DNA from: Rhodanobacteraceae bacterium
GTDB taxonomy: Bacteria; Pseudomonadota; Gammaproteobacteria; Xanthomonadales; SZUA-5
Assembly: GCA_016717705.1 (NCBI GenBank)
Contig: JADKFD010000034.1
Coordinates: 1 to 52,409, forward strand
Length of the DNA: 52,409 bases
Direction of reading: 5' to 3'
Positions 23,179-33,071 of this stretch are shown here, piece by piece. Positions within the stretch are counted from its first letter, which is position 1. Every line of letters starts with the position of its first letter. The position numbers were made by a program, and so were the translations under genes. The notes beneath the pieces are model-generated. The model was not told where the DNA came from, searched no databases, and worked only from the letters and a program-made list of their open reading frames with translations.

Positions 23179-24735
23179 CTACTTGTGGAACATCTGCAGC
23201 ATGCGCTGCGTGACGGCGAATCCGCCGAACATGTTCACCGCGGTCAGTGCGAGTGCCGCCACGGCCATCCAGCGTATCCATCCGTCAGGTCCGAGCTGGA
23301 CCAGCGCGCCGATGGCGATGATGCTGCTGATGGCATTGGTGACGCTCATCAGCGGCGTGTGCAGCGCCGGCGTCACGTTCCACACCACCATGTAGCCGAC
23401 GAAGCAGGCCAGCACGAACACCGTGAAGTGCGCCAGGAAGGCCGGCGGAGCGCCGGAGCCGATGAACCAGAACAGCAACGCGGCGACCCCGAACATGATG
23501 GCCGTGCTTTTCGCTGATGCCGGGGCGCTGGCCTTGCCGTGACCACCGCTTTTCTTCTGCACCGGAGCCGCGGCTTTCGCCGCCGGTGGAGCAGCGACCG
23601 GCTTGGGCGCCGGGGGCGGCCAGGTCACTTCGCCGTTCTTGATGACGGTCAGGCCGCGGATGGCGTCATCGTCCATGTTGACGTCGATGATGCCGTCCTT
23701 GGTCTTGCACAGCTCTTCGGTCAGGCGGAACAGGTTGGTGGCGTACAAGGTCGACGACTGCTTGGCCAATCGACTGGTCAGATCGGTGTAACCGACGATG
23801 GTCACACCATGCTTGACCACCGCCTCGCCGGGCACGGTCAGCTCGCAGTTGCCACCGCGTTCGGCCGCCATGTCGACGATCACGCTGCCCGGCTTCATGC
23901 TCTTCACCATCTCGGCGGTGATCAGCTTGGGCGCGGGCTTGCCGGGAATCAGCGCGGTGGTGATGATGATGTCCACCTCCTTGGCCTGCTTGGCGTACAT
24001 CTCGCGCTGGGCCTGCTGGAAGCCCTCGCTCATCACCTTGGCGTAACCGCCGCCGCCAGATCCTTCTTCCTCATACTCGACCTTGACGAACTCGCCACCC
24101 AGCGACACCACCTGGTCGGCCACTTCCGCACGGGTGTCGTTGGCGCGCACGATGGCGCCGAGGCCCGCAGCCGTGCCGATCGCCGCAAGTCCGGCCACAC
24201 CGGCGCCAGCGATGAACACTTTGGCCGGCGGCACCTTGCCCGCGGCGGTGATCTGGCCGTTGAAGAAACGGCCGAAGGCGTTGGCGGCTTCGATGACAGC
24301 GCGATAGCCGGCGACGCCGGCCTGCGAGGTCAACGCGTCCATCTTCTGCGCGCGGCTGAGCATGCGCGGCAATGAGTCGATGGCCAGCACGGTGGCTTTC
24401 TTGGCGCTAAGTTGCTGCATGAGTTCCGGGTTCTGCGCCGGCCAGATGAAGCCGATCACCGTACCGCCTTGACGCAGCAGACCGACTTCCTCGGTCGTCG
24501 GAACGCCGACCTTGAACACGATGTCGGACGCCGCCCACAGATTGGCCGCGCCCTGGATGATCTTCGCGCCTGCGGCGCTGTAGGTCTCGTCACTGCAATT
24601 GGCCGCATCGCCGGCGCCGGATTCAACGGCGACCTTGAAACCCAGCTTGATCAGCTTCTCGACAACTTCGGGGACGGTCGCGACGCGCTTCTCGCCCGCA
24701 ATGACCTCTCGTGGTACACCGATAGTCAGTGACAT
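23179..24735 (-). CDS. pntA: NAD(P) transhydrogenase subunit alpha
   Basis: 518 residues, close to the E. coli protein, beginning MSLTIGVPREVIAGEKRVAT. The NAD(H)-binding alanine-dehydrogenase-like domain is at the N-terminus (VFIAGAGVAGLAAIGTAAGLG, glycine-rich loop). An Ala/Pro/Lys linker follows (PKPVAAPPAAKAAAPVQKKS), then three to four transmembrane helices (AIMFGVAALLFWFIGSG, FTVFVLACFVGYMVVW, WMAVAALALTAVNMFGGF). The soluble and membrane parts are fused in one gene, as in enterics, unlike the split PntAA/PntAB of many alphaproteobacteria. It is first in the pntAB operon, with a 220-base divergent promoter region shared with the nitroreductase gene. Confidence 0.96.
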   Translation of the reverse strand: MSLTIGVPREVIAGEKRVATVPEVVEKLIKLGFKVAVESGAGDAANCSDETYSAAGAKIIQGAANLWAASDIVFKVGVPTTEEVGLLRQGGTVIGFIWPAQNPELMQQLSAKKATVLAIDSLPRMLSRAQKMDALTSQAGVAGYRAVIEAANAFGRFFNGQITAAGKVPPAKVFIAGAGVAGLAAIGTAAGLGAIVRANDTRAEVADQVVSLGGEFVKVEYEEEGSGGGGYAKVMSEGFQQAQREMYAKQAKEVDIIITTALIPGKPAPKLITAEMVKSMKPGSVIVDMAAERGGNCELTVPGEAVVKHGVTIVGYTDLTSRLAKQSSTLYATNLFRLTEELCKTKDGIIDVNMDDDAIRGLTVIKNGEVTWPPPAPKPVAAPPAAKAAAPVQKKSGGHGKASAPASAKSTAIMFGVAALLFWFIGSGAPPAFLAHFTVFVLACFVGYMVVWNVTPALHTPLMSVTNAISSIIAIGALVQLGPDGWIRWMAVAALALTAVNMFGGFAVTQRMLQMFHK

Positions 24736-24957
24736 TCAGATCTCCATGACTCGCTTCGTAAGCATTGAGAATACGGTCCGGACCGCAAGCTACCCATGCG
24801 ATCCCTCTCCCCCGTTGACGCGCATCAAAAAACCGCCGCCTGAGTGCCGGTCGCGTCGCTCCGATCCTCGGCTTTGGCGTGCATGCTACGACTTTCGGGC
24901 CGCACCGAGACGAGTTACCCAAGTAGACTCGCAGCATCACACGCAAAGTCGGCAGCC

Positions 24958-25551
24958 ATGAGCATCGAAGGCAAACTGAAACCACTGACCGCACGCCACT
25001 CGACCCCCTCTCGACTGCTGGGAGCACCGGGGCCCACCGAAGAGGAAGTACGGGCGCTGGTCGAGGCTGCGGCGCGTGTGTCCGACCACGGTCGCCTGCA
25101 GCCATGGCGCCTGCTGGCCATTCACGGCGAGGCCCGTGGCGCCCTCGGGCGCGCTCTGGTGGCATTGCGCGAGGCGCGTGGCGAGGTGCTCGACGAAGCC
25201 GCGCGCAGCAAGGATCTGCAGCGTTTCGCGCACGCACCGCTGGTGCTCGCGGTGATTGCCAGGATCACGCCAGAGCACAAGATTCCGGAAGTGGAACAAC
25301 TGCTGTCGGCCGGGGCGCTCGCACAGAATCTGCTGATCGGCGCCTGCGCACTGGGCTATGGCGCCCAGTGGCTGACCGGCTGGCCGGCCTACGATTCCCA
25401 GGCTCAGCGCACGCTCGGCCTGGAGGCCAACGAACGAATCGTCGCCTTCATCCATATCGGCACGCCGCAGGGCGAAGTCGTCGAACGCGACCGACCACGA
25501 TATGAGCAACTGGTGTGCGACTGGCGTCCGGCCGACATGCCCGCCATCTGA
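24958..25551 (+). CDS. Nitroreductase-family protein (YdjA-like)
   Basis: 197 residues from the ATG at 24958. FMN-binding features: an early Arg/Ser segment (TARHSTPSRLLG), SDHGRLQPWRLLAI (the conserved Pro-Trp-Arg region), and the late ACALGYGAQWLTGW followed by IVAFIHIGTP. This compact form with HGRLxPWR resembles E. coli YdjA, a dimeric flavoenzyme of unknown natural substrate. It is divergent from pntA; the exonuclease gene begins three bases after its stop, so the two are likely cotranscribed. Confidence 0.88.
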   Translation: MSIEGKLKPLTARHSTPSRLLGAPGPTEEEVRALVEAAARVSDHGRLQPWRLLAIHGEARGALGRALVALREARGEVLDEAARSKDLQRFAHAPLVLAVIARITPEHKIPEVEQLLSAGALAQNLLIGACALGYGAQWLTGWPAYDSQAQRTLGLEANERIVAFIHIGTPQGEVVERDRPRYEQLVCDWRPADMPAI

Positions 25552-25553
25552 GG

Positions 25554-26450
25554 GTGAGCAAGGAGCGTGTCTGTCTGGTCGATGCCAGCCTCTACATCTT
25601 TCGTTCGTGGCATGCGCTGCCGCCGGACTGGCGCGATCGAGAGGGCTGGCCGACGCATGCGGCGCAAGGATTCACCAGCTTCCTGCTGCAATTGCTGGAG
25701 CACATACGCCCCGAGTTCCTCGCCGTGTGCTTCGACGAGTCACTCGCCAGCGGTTTCCGCAATGAGATCTACCCCGCGTACAAGGCCAATCGCGAGCCGG
25801 CCGATGAGGCCCTGGTGCGCCAGTTCGCGCATTGCCGGGCGATCACGCGGCACCTGGGAATCAGCGCCCATTCCGACCAGCGCTATGAAGCGGACGACCT
25901 GATCGGCTCGCTGGCGCGCGTGGCGCGCGAAAACGGTCATCCAGTCCTGCTGATATCGGCCGACAAGGACCTGACCCAGTTGCTCGGCGATGGCGATGCG
26001 CAATGGGATTTCGGCCGCGAAACGCGCTACGACGGCGACGCCGTCGAGAAGCGCTTCGGCGTGCGGCCCGAGCAGATGGTCGATTTGTTGGCCCTGGCCG
26101 GCGATCCGATCGACAACATTCCCGGCGTCCGCGGCGTCGGCCAGATCAGCGCCGCCCGGCTGTTGCGCCACTTTGGCACGCTGGACGAACTCTATCGGCG
26201 CATCACCGAAGTCGGACAACTGAGTCTGCGCGGCGCCAAGGCGCTGCAGGCACGCCTGATCGAACAGCGCGAGCAGGCCTACCTGTCGCGGCAATTGACG
26301 CAGATCCACTGCCGCGCGCCGGTGCCCGACGACATCAGCGTGCTGCGCCCGCAACGCCCCGACCTGTCCGCCCTGGCTGCTCTGTTCGATGAGCTCGGTT
26401 TCGGGCCCTTCCTGCGCCGCCGTGCCGAGGCGGTCGGGGCGCGCGATCGC
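25554..26450 (+). CDS. 5'-3' exonuclease (flap endonuclease, Pol I N-terminal-domain type)
   Basis: Starts GTG 25554, three bases after the nitroreductase stop. VCLVDASLYIFRSWHALP carries the first metal-binding Asp and LAVCFDESLASGFRNEIYPAYKANR the Arg/Lys gateway region. The helical arch and second site are in YEADDLIGSLARVA and VLLISADKDLTQLL, and the helix-hairpin-helix is DNIPGVRGVGQISAARLL. A free-standing exonuclease of this kind resolves flaps and branched DNA. The family is about 290-310 residues, so the natural end is near 26450. The actual frame has no stop there and runs on to 27959 through a REP-like element and antisense to the next gene. The end given is inferred; a lost stop or an indel is likely. 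Confidence 0.8.
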
Positions 26451-26477
26451 GACGAGCGGCCTCTCGCGCCGATGTGG

Positions 26478-26571
26478 GGAGCGACGCGCGTGCGTCGCGA
26501 CCGGGGGGGGCGGGGCGGGGCGCGCGCCGGGTTCCGATGTGGCCCGATCGCGACGTGCACGTCGCTCCTAC
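26478..26571. repeat. Inverted pair of REP-like elements flanking a poly-G run
   Basis: GGAGCGACGCGCGTGCGTCG (26478-26497, continuing to 26502) and TCGCGACGTGCACGTCGCTC (26548-26567, continuing to 26571) are opposite-facing copies of one palindrome family. Between them is a G-run near 26503-26510. It lies between two convergent genes and probably serves as a bidirectional transcript end. Confidence 0.65.
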
Positions 26572-27965
26572 TTGCCCGGCAGCATCAGCATCTCGGCGCC
26601 CTGGGGCTCGGCATCCCAGGCAAAGCGCGCGGAGACCTTGTACAAGGAACGCGCTTCGGGCATCTCGCCCTCCAGCGGCTTGCCGTCGGCGCCATACACA
26701 TCGCGCTGACTGTTGCAGATGAAGTAAAGATCCTTGCCTGCCAGCGTGCCGAATGTCGGCATCACCATGGCGTCCTTGTTCGCCTCCAGCGGCTGCACCG
26801 ATTCGATGATGCCCTTCACCGGATCCAGCTTGATGCGGATCACGCGGGTGGGAATGCTGCCATTCTGCACGGCGATCAAATGGTCTTCGAAATAGTAGAT
26901 GCCATCGATGCCGCCGAGGTTCTGTCCTTCCTTCGCCAGTTCGCGCACTTCGCTCTTGCCCAGATCGGCCACGCGCAGGCCGAGTTCGTAGTCGATGAAG
27001 TAGAGGAATTTCTGGTCCGGACTGACCGTAATACCGCGCAGGCTCGTGGCGCCGGGCACATCGAACAGTGTGCGCAAGCTGCCACCCTGCACCTGATAGA
27101 CGACGTTGGCGATGGCATCGGTCGCATACACGGTGCCGTTGTTGGCCACGGTGATCGATCCGAAGTTCTTCAGCTTGCCGTCGGCAGGCAGCGGATAAGC
27201 CTCGATGATTTCGCCCTTGGCCAGGTCGAACTTCAGCAGCGCCGCAAAGCCCAGTTCATTCGGCTTGTGCTGCGCGTACTGCGGCGCGCCGGCGGTACCG
27301 ATCCAGAGAAAATCGCGTGCCTCGTCCACTGCCATCGCGAACACGCTCTTCAGTCCCGGCGTGGTTCCCGGCTTGGCAAAAACGCTGGTGCTGCCGTCGT
27401 CGCTGACGCTCAGGATCTCGCCGGTGCGCACGCTGCCGACCAAAAAGCGCTTGCGCTTGGCGTCATAGGCGACGCTTTCGATCAGTTCCGGCGCGTCCTT
27501 CAGGGTGATCGCGACCGCGCCTTCGCCGAAGGGCTTGGCGTTGGTCTTCAGCCCATCGACGATGTACTTGTAGGCCTGCGTGGCACGAATCGGTTCGAAG
27601 TCCTTGTCCGCATCCGGATTCATCGCCAGACCCGATTTCTGGATCTTGATCATCTGATTGTAGGCCTTGGTCTTCAGATCCTGCATCGCATAGGCCTCAG
27701 CGAGACGGTACTGGAAGATCGGGCTGTACGGGCGCAACTGCACCAGTCGCTCCATGGCGTAGGTGTAGCGGCGCATGTCCTTTTCCAGCTTCCAGCCTTC
27801 GGCGCGCTGCGACACGATGGCGGGATCGGTCAACTTGGACAGTTCCACCTCGGTGTCGGTCGGCGGCGGCGGCGGCGCATTGCGCAGGGCCTGCGCAGAC
27901 ACGGACGAGGCGGCGCACCAGAGAACGGCGGCAGACAGACACACAGCGAGGGTCTTTGAATTCAT
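26568..27965 (-). CDS. Periplasmic beta-propeller protein with helical-repeat N-terminus
   Basis: 465 residues from the ATG at 27963-27965. A clear signal peptide (MNSKTLAVCLSAAVLWCAAS, cleaved after SVSAQA) is followed by PPPPP and a TPR-like helical segment (RRYTYAMERLVQLRPYSPIFQYRLAEAYAMQDLKTKAY in two helices). A six-bladed SMP-30/NHL-like propeller follows, with blades such as VAYDAKRKRFLVGSVRTGEI, GITVSPDQKFLYFIDYELGL and GIDGIYYFEDHLIAVQNG. The Tyr-Asp and Asn-Gly turns resemble sugar-lactone lactonases, but the metal ligands cannot be assigned with confidence. Function unknown; location inferred from the signal peptide. It is convergent with the exonuclease gene. Confidence 0.8.
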   Translation of the reverse strand: MNSKTLAVCLSAAVLWCAASSVSAQALRNAPPPPPTDTEVELSKLTDPAIVSQRAEGWKLEKDMRRYTYAMERLVQLRPYSPIFQYRLAEAYAMQDLKTKAYNQMIKIQKSGLAMNPDADKDFEPIRATQAYKYIVDGLKTNAKPFGEGAVAITLKDAPELIESVAYDAKRKRFLVGSVRTGEILSVSDDGSTSVFAKPGTTPGLKSVFAMAVDEARDFLWIGTAGAPQYAQHKPNELGFAALLKFDLAKGEIIEAYPLPADGKLKNFGSITVANNGTVYATDAIANVVYQVQGGSLRTLFDVPGATSLRGITVSPDQKFLYFIDYELGLRVADLGKSEVRELAKEGQNLGGIDGIYYFEDHLIAVQNGSIPTRVIRIKLDPVKGIIESVQPLEANKDAMVMPTFGTLAGKDLYFICNSQRDVYGADGKPLEGEMPEARSLYKVSARFAWDAEPQGAEMLMLPGK

Positions 27966-28110
27966 GGTTCCAGGGGCAAGGCTTTGAGGTGTGACGGGTT
28001 GGTGGAAAACAGCGTTGACGCTGCCACGGCGGCCGCGCATGGCATTATCGCCCGCGTTCGCCGTCATCGCGAACCGGAAAAGACCCTGAGCCAGCGGATA
28101 AGTTCCCGAC

Positions 28111-28662
28111 ATGACCGACAATGCCATCGATACCCTGTATGCCGGCCGCTACCTGCGCCTGTGCAAGCGCGGCAGCTGGGAATTCGCCGAGCGCACCAAT
28201 CCGCAGGGCGCGGTGGTCATCGTGGCGATCACGCCGGGTGATCGCGTGCTGATGGTCGAGCAGTACCGCATACCGATCCAGTCGCGCACGCTGGAGTTCC
28301 CGGCCGGCCTGGTGGGCGACCAGCAGGATTTTGCCGACGAGTCCTGGCGCGAATCGGCGCAGCGCGAGCTGCTCGAGGAGACCGGTTGGTCCGCCGAACG
28401 TATCGACAGCATCATGAGTGGCCCGAGCTCCGCCGGGATGACCACCGAAATGATGCACTTCGTGCGCGCCAGCGGCCTGCGCCAGGTCAACGCCGGCGGC
28501 GGCGACCCGAGCGAGAACATCATCGTCCACGAAGTCCCGCGGGCGACCATCGCCCAATTCGTCGCCGCGAAAATGGCCGCGGGCTATGCGATCGATCCGA
28601 AGGTCTATGCCGGCATCTACTTCCTCGATTTCGATGCCGCCGGGAAGCCACATTCGGCTTGA
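28111..28662 (+). CDS. Nudix hydrolase (ADP-ribose pyrophosphatase type)
   Basis: 183 residues from the ATG at 28111. The Nudix box is GLVGDQQDFADESWRESAQRELLEETGWS, split here as Gly at the start, then RELLEETGW with the metal-binding Glu residues. VLMVEQYRIPIQSRTLEFPAG before it is the substrate-loop signature of the NudF/ADP-ribose branch. It would hydrolyse ADP-ribose or related nucleotide sugars. The stop overlaps the next start in TGATG, so translation is coupled to the 2OG-oxygenase gene. Confidence 0.92.
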   Translation: MTDNAIDTLYAGRYLRLCKRGSWEFAERTNPQGAVVIVAITPGDRVLMVEQYRIPIQSRTLEFPAGLVGDQQDFADESWRESAQRELLEETGWSAERIDSIMSGPSSAGMTTEMMHFVRASGLRQVNAGGGDPSENIIVHEVPRATIAQFVAAKMAAGYAIDPKVYAGIYFLDFDAAGKPHSA

Positions 28663-29285
28663 TGTCGGTGGACCAGGAAGCTACCTTCGATCTGATCGCC
28701 GACCGCCTGGCCGGCGAACGCTGGCTGGTGATTGCCGACTGGCTGGAACCGCCGCTGCAGCAAGCCCTGCTGGCGACCTCACGGCAGCGTGCGCAGTCGG
28801 GACTGCTGAGCCCGGCACGCGTGGGACGCGCGGACCTTCTGCATCGCGCTCCCGACGTCCGCGGCGATGCCATCCAGTGGCTGGAAGCCAGCGATTCCGC
28901 CGGCTGCGTGCTCAGCCTGCTGCAACGCCTCGACGAATTGCGTGCGGCGCTCAACGAACGCCTGTACCTGGGTCTGGTCGCGATCGAGGCCCACTTCGCC
29001 CACTATCCCCCGGGCGCGCGCTACCAGCGGCACCTGGATCGCTTCCGCAGCGATGATGCACGGGCGCTGTCGGCGGTGATCCATCTGGGCGAGCCCTGGC
29101 TGGGCGAGCATGGCGGCGAGCTGCGCCTGTACCTCGAAGGCCCCGACGGCGAAACCAGCATCGATCTGCCCCCTGCCCCAGGCCAGTTGGTGCTGTTCCT
29201 CAGCGGCGAGATCGAGCACGAAGTGCTGCCGACGCGGCGCGACCGTTACAGCGTGGCGTGCTGGATGCGCCAGCGTCCCATGTAG
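28662..29285 (+). CDS. 2OG-Fe(II) oxygenase (SM-20/prolyl-4-hydroxylase-like)
   Basis: 207 residues from the ATG at 28662 that overlaps the Nudix stop. The iron-binding His-x-Asp is in GARYQRHLDRF; the distal His is in LSGEIEHEVLPT and the 2-oxoglutarate Arg in RRDRYSVACWM. The FAHYPPGARYQRHLD context is that of bacterial SM-20/EGL-9-like hydroxylases. These hydroxylate proline or similar residues in proteins such as EF-Tu, or small molecules; the substrate here is unknown. The product of a two-gene transcript with the Nudix hydrolase. Confidence 0.88.
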   Translation: MSVDQEATFDLIADRLAGERWLVIADWLEPPLQQALLATSRQRAQSGLLSPARVGRADLLHRAPDVRGDAIQWLEASDSAGCVLSLLQRLDELRAALNERLYLGLVAIEAHFAHYPPGARYQRHLDRFRSDDARALSAVIHLGEPWLGEHGGELRLYLEGPDGETSIDLPPAPGQLVLFLSGEIEHEVLPTRRDRYSVACWMRQRPM

Positions 29286-29370
29286 CCCGGTGTACGCGCG
29301 AAAGCGCGTTCACCGGGTGCTTGTCTCAAGCCCGAGCCGGTGAACGGCTGCGCCGTACACCAGCCTACCA
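29283..29370. repeat. Inverted REP-like pair after the oxygenase gene
   Basis: TAGCCCGGTGTACGCGCGAA...GCGTTCACCGGG and the opposite-facing CCGGTGAACGGCTGCGCCG-TACACCAGCCTA form a paired element. It overlaps the stop codon of the oxygenase gene. Confidence 0.6.
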
Positions 29371-29386
29371 AAGCGGCAAGATCGAT

Positions 29387-29426
29387 GCCCCGGAAAAGAA
29401 AAACCCCGACAGAAACCTGCCGGGGC
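29387..29426 (-). terminator. Intrinsic terminator of the aceBA operon
   Basis: On the minus strand CCCCGGCAG, loop GTTT, CTGTCGGGG followed by TTTTTCTTTT. Nine-base stem with one G-T pair and a T-rich tail, 76 bases past the aceA stop. Confidence 0.85.
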
Positions 29427-29501
29427 GGAGGGTGCAATAACTGATGAAACGCGATCAGGCTAGCGGCCGGGACAGCCTCCGGACCGGCAGCCAATTCTTG
29501 T

Positions 29502-30791
29502 TCAGGCAGCCTTTTCGTCGAGGAACTGCTCGTCCTCGGTGGAGCCCTTCAGCGCGGTGATCGACGAGTGCGCGCCGGCGATGACCTGGGTGACCTGGTC
29601 GAAATAGCCGGTGCCGACCTCGCGCTGATGCTTGGTCGCCGTGTAACCCAGCGGCTCGGCGGCGAACTCGGCCTGCTGCAGTTCCACGTAGGCCGACATC
29701 TGGCGTGCCTTGTAGCCCTTGGCCAGCTGGAACATCGAGAAGTTCAGTGCGTGGAAGCCGGCCAGCGTGATGAACTGGAACTTGTATCCCATCGCGCCCA
29801 GCTCGCGCTGGAACTTGGCGATGGTGGCGTCGTCCAGGTACTTCTTCCAGTTGAAGCTCGGCGAGCAGTTGTAGGCCAGCATCTTGCCCGGGAACTTGGC
29901 ATGGATGGCATCGGCGAACAGCTTGGCGAATTCCAGGTCCGGCTTGCCGGTCTCGCACCAGATCAGATCGCAATACGGCGCATAAGCCAAGCCGCGCGAG
30001 ATCGCCTGGTCCGGGCCCATGTTGGTCATGTAGAAACCTTCCACCGTGCGTTCGCCGGTCAGGAAAGGCTTGTCATTGGGGTCGATGTCGCTGGTGACCA
30101 GATCGGCGGCCAGCGCATCGGTGCGCGCGACGATGATGCTCGGCACGCCTGCGCAATCGGCCGCCAGACGCGCGGCGATCAGCTTCTGCACCGCTTCCTG
30201 GGTCGGCACCAGCACCTTGCCGCCCATGTGGCCGCACTTCTTGGCGCTGGCCAGCTGGTCTTCCCAATGCACGCCGGCAGCACCGGCTTCGATCATGTGC
30301 TTCATCAGTTCGAAGGCATTGAGCACGCCACCGAAACCCGCCTCGGCGTCGGCGACGATCGGCTGCAGCCAGTCGAAATCGGCGTCACCTTCGGCGTGGT
30401 GCAACTCATCGGCGCGCAGCAGCGCGTTGTTGATGCGGCGCACCACATTCGGCACCGAATCGACCGGGTACAGCGACTGGTCCGGGTACATCGCACCGGC
30501 GGTATTGGCGTCGGCGGCGACCTGCCAGCCGGACAGGTAAATGGCCTTGAGGCCGGCCTTGACCTGCTGCATGGCCATGTTGCCGGTCAGCGCGCCGAGC
30601 GCATTCACATAGTCCTCGGTGTGCAGCGACTTCCAAAGCTTTTCGGAGCCCATCTTGGCGAGCGTGTGCTCGACCGGGACCGTGCCACGCAGGCGGACGA
30701 CGTCTGCCGCGCTATAGGGGCGAGTCACGCCCTTCCAGCGGGGGTTGGTCTTCCAATCGTGTTCCAACTGCTCTTGGGTCAAGAAAGCCAT
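29502..30791 (-). CDS. aceA: Isocitrate lyase
   Basis: 429 residues. The active-site loop KKCGHMGGK lies at 184-192 with catalytic Cys186, and metal-binding DAEAGFGG is at about 148-155. SPSFNW and the C-terminal STEDEQF are also family hallmarks. It cleaves isocitrate to glyoxylate and succinate, the first step of the glyoxylate shunt, allowing growth on acetate or fatty acids. The length matches the short (430-residue) bacterial form. The gene is four bases after aceB in one operon and is followed by an intrinsic terminator. Confidence 0.97.
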   Translation of the reverse strand: MAFLTQEQLEHDWKTNPRWKGVTRPYSAADVVRLRGTVPVEHTLAKMGSEKLWKSLHTEDYVNALGALTGNMAMQQVKAGLKAIYLSGWQVAADANTAGAMYPDQSLYPVDSVPNVVRRINNALLRADELHHAEGDADFDWLQPIVADAEAGFGGVLNAFELMKHMIEAGAAGVHWEDQLASAKKCGHMGGKVLVPTQEAVQKLIAARLAADCAGVPSIIVARTDALAADLVTSDIDPNDKPFLTGERTVEGFYMTNMGPDQAISRGLAYAPYCDLIWCETGKPDLEFAKLFADAIHAKFPGKMLAYNCSPSFNWKKYLDDATIAKFQRELGAMGYKFQFITLAGFHALNFSMFQLAKGYKARQMSAYVELQQAEFAAEPLGYTATKHQREVGTGYFDQVTQVIAGAHSSITALKGSTEDEQFLDEKAA

Positions 30792-30794
30792 GGT

Positions 30795-32405
<1,611 letters not shown>

Positions 32406-33071
32406 AGGCTGCTCTCGTTTGCGGCCCTGCGCAGCCCCCTCCCAGAGCCTGCGCAGCAGATGAATCCGAGCCTAACGGACGATTACCGAGTGCGCAAACC
32501 GGACGAAAGTCGGGGGCGTTGGGTCGGTTGCTGGTTGCTGGTTGCCGGCTGGCCGGTGCCGAGGTCACCGTGATGCCGGCCGTGACATCGATGGCATCAT
32601 GCGGACCGCCGACACTCGGCGAGACGTCACCGCGCCGCTGAAACGCGCGAATTGCGGTTAGCCCCTGACGCTCGGCCGCCGAGCAATTCAACCTGCAAAC
32701 CGATCCGCCCGCCCAATAGCGCTGGCCGCCCTCACCGCGGCGCGTCGACGCCTTCCTCGTGCGGACATCCGATGATCCGGTCGCGCACCACCACCTATGC
32801 CGTCGGATGCATTCACAATGGCGGATGGTCGCCAGGCGCAGCGGCGTCGCCCGGCCTTGGCGGCAGCCGCGCCAACGGTTTCAGCCTCGCGATTCGGCGC
32901 CGCTGCGGATCGAACGGGTGCCACCTTGCTGGCCTCCAGGCTCCGGGCCGTAACAGGCGAGGGTCGCGACGGATAACCCGCATGCCTTTGACGCAGGCGT
33001 TTGCGTTTCCTGCGATGCAGTTGGGCTTAGCGCGAACGCCACCCCCGCAGCAGGCTGCAGGTCCACCCGGT
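32406..33071. other. Non-coding gap upstream of aceB, downstream of ffh
   Basis: About 660 bases between the aceB start and the ffh stop. Open frames here are low-complexity Arg/Ala/Pro reading without starts or domains. The aceB promoter should lie near 32410-32500; TGGTTGCTGGTTGCCGGCTGG (near 32527-32547) is a short tandem repeat. I see no regulator gene, although LysR genes are often next to aceBA in relatives. Confidence 0.4.
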
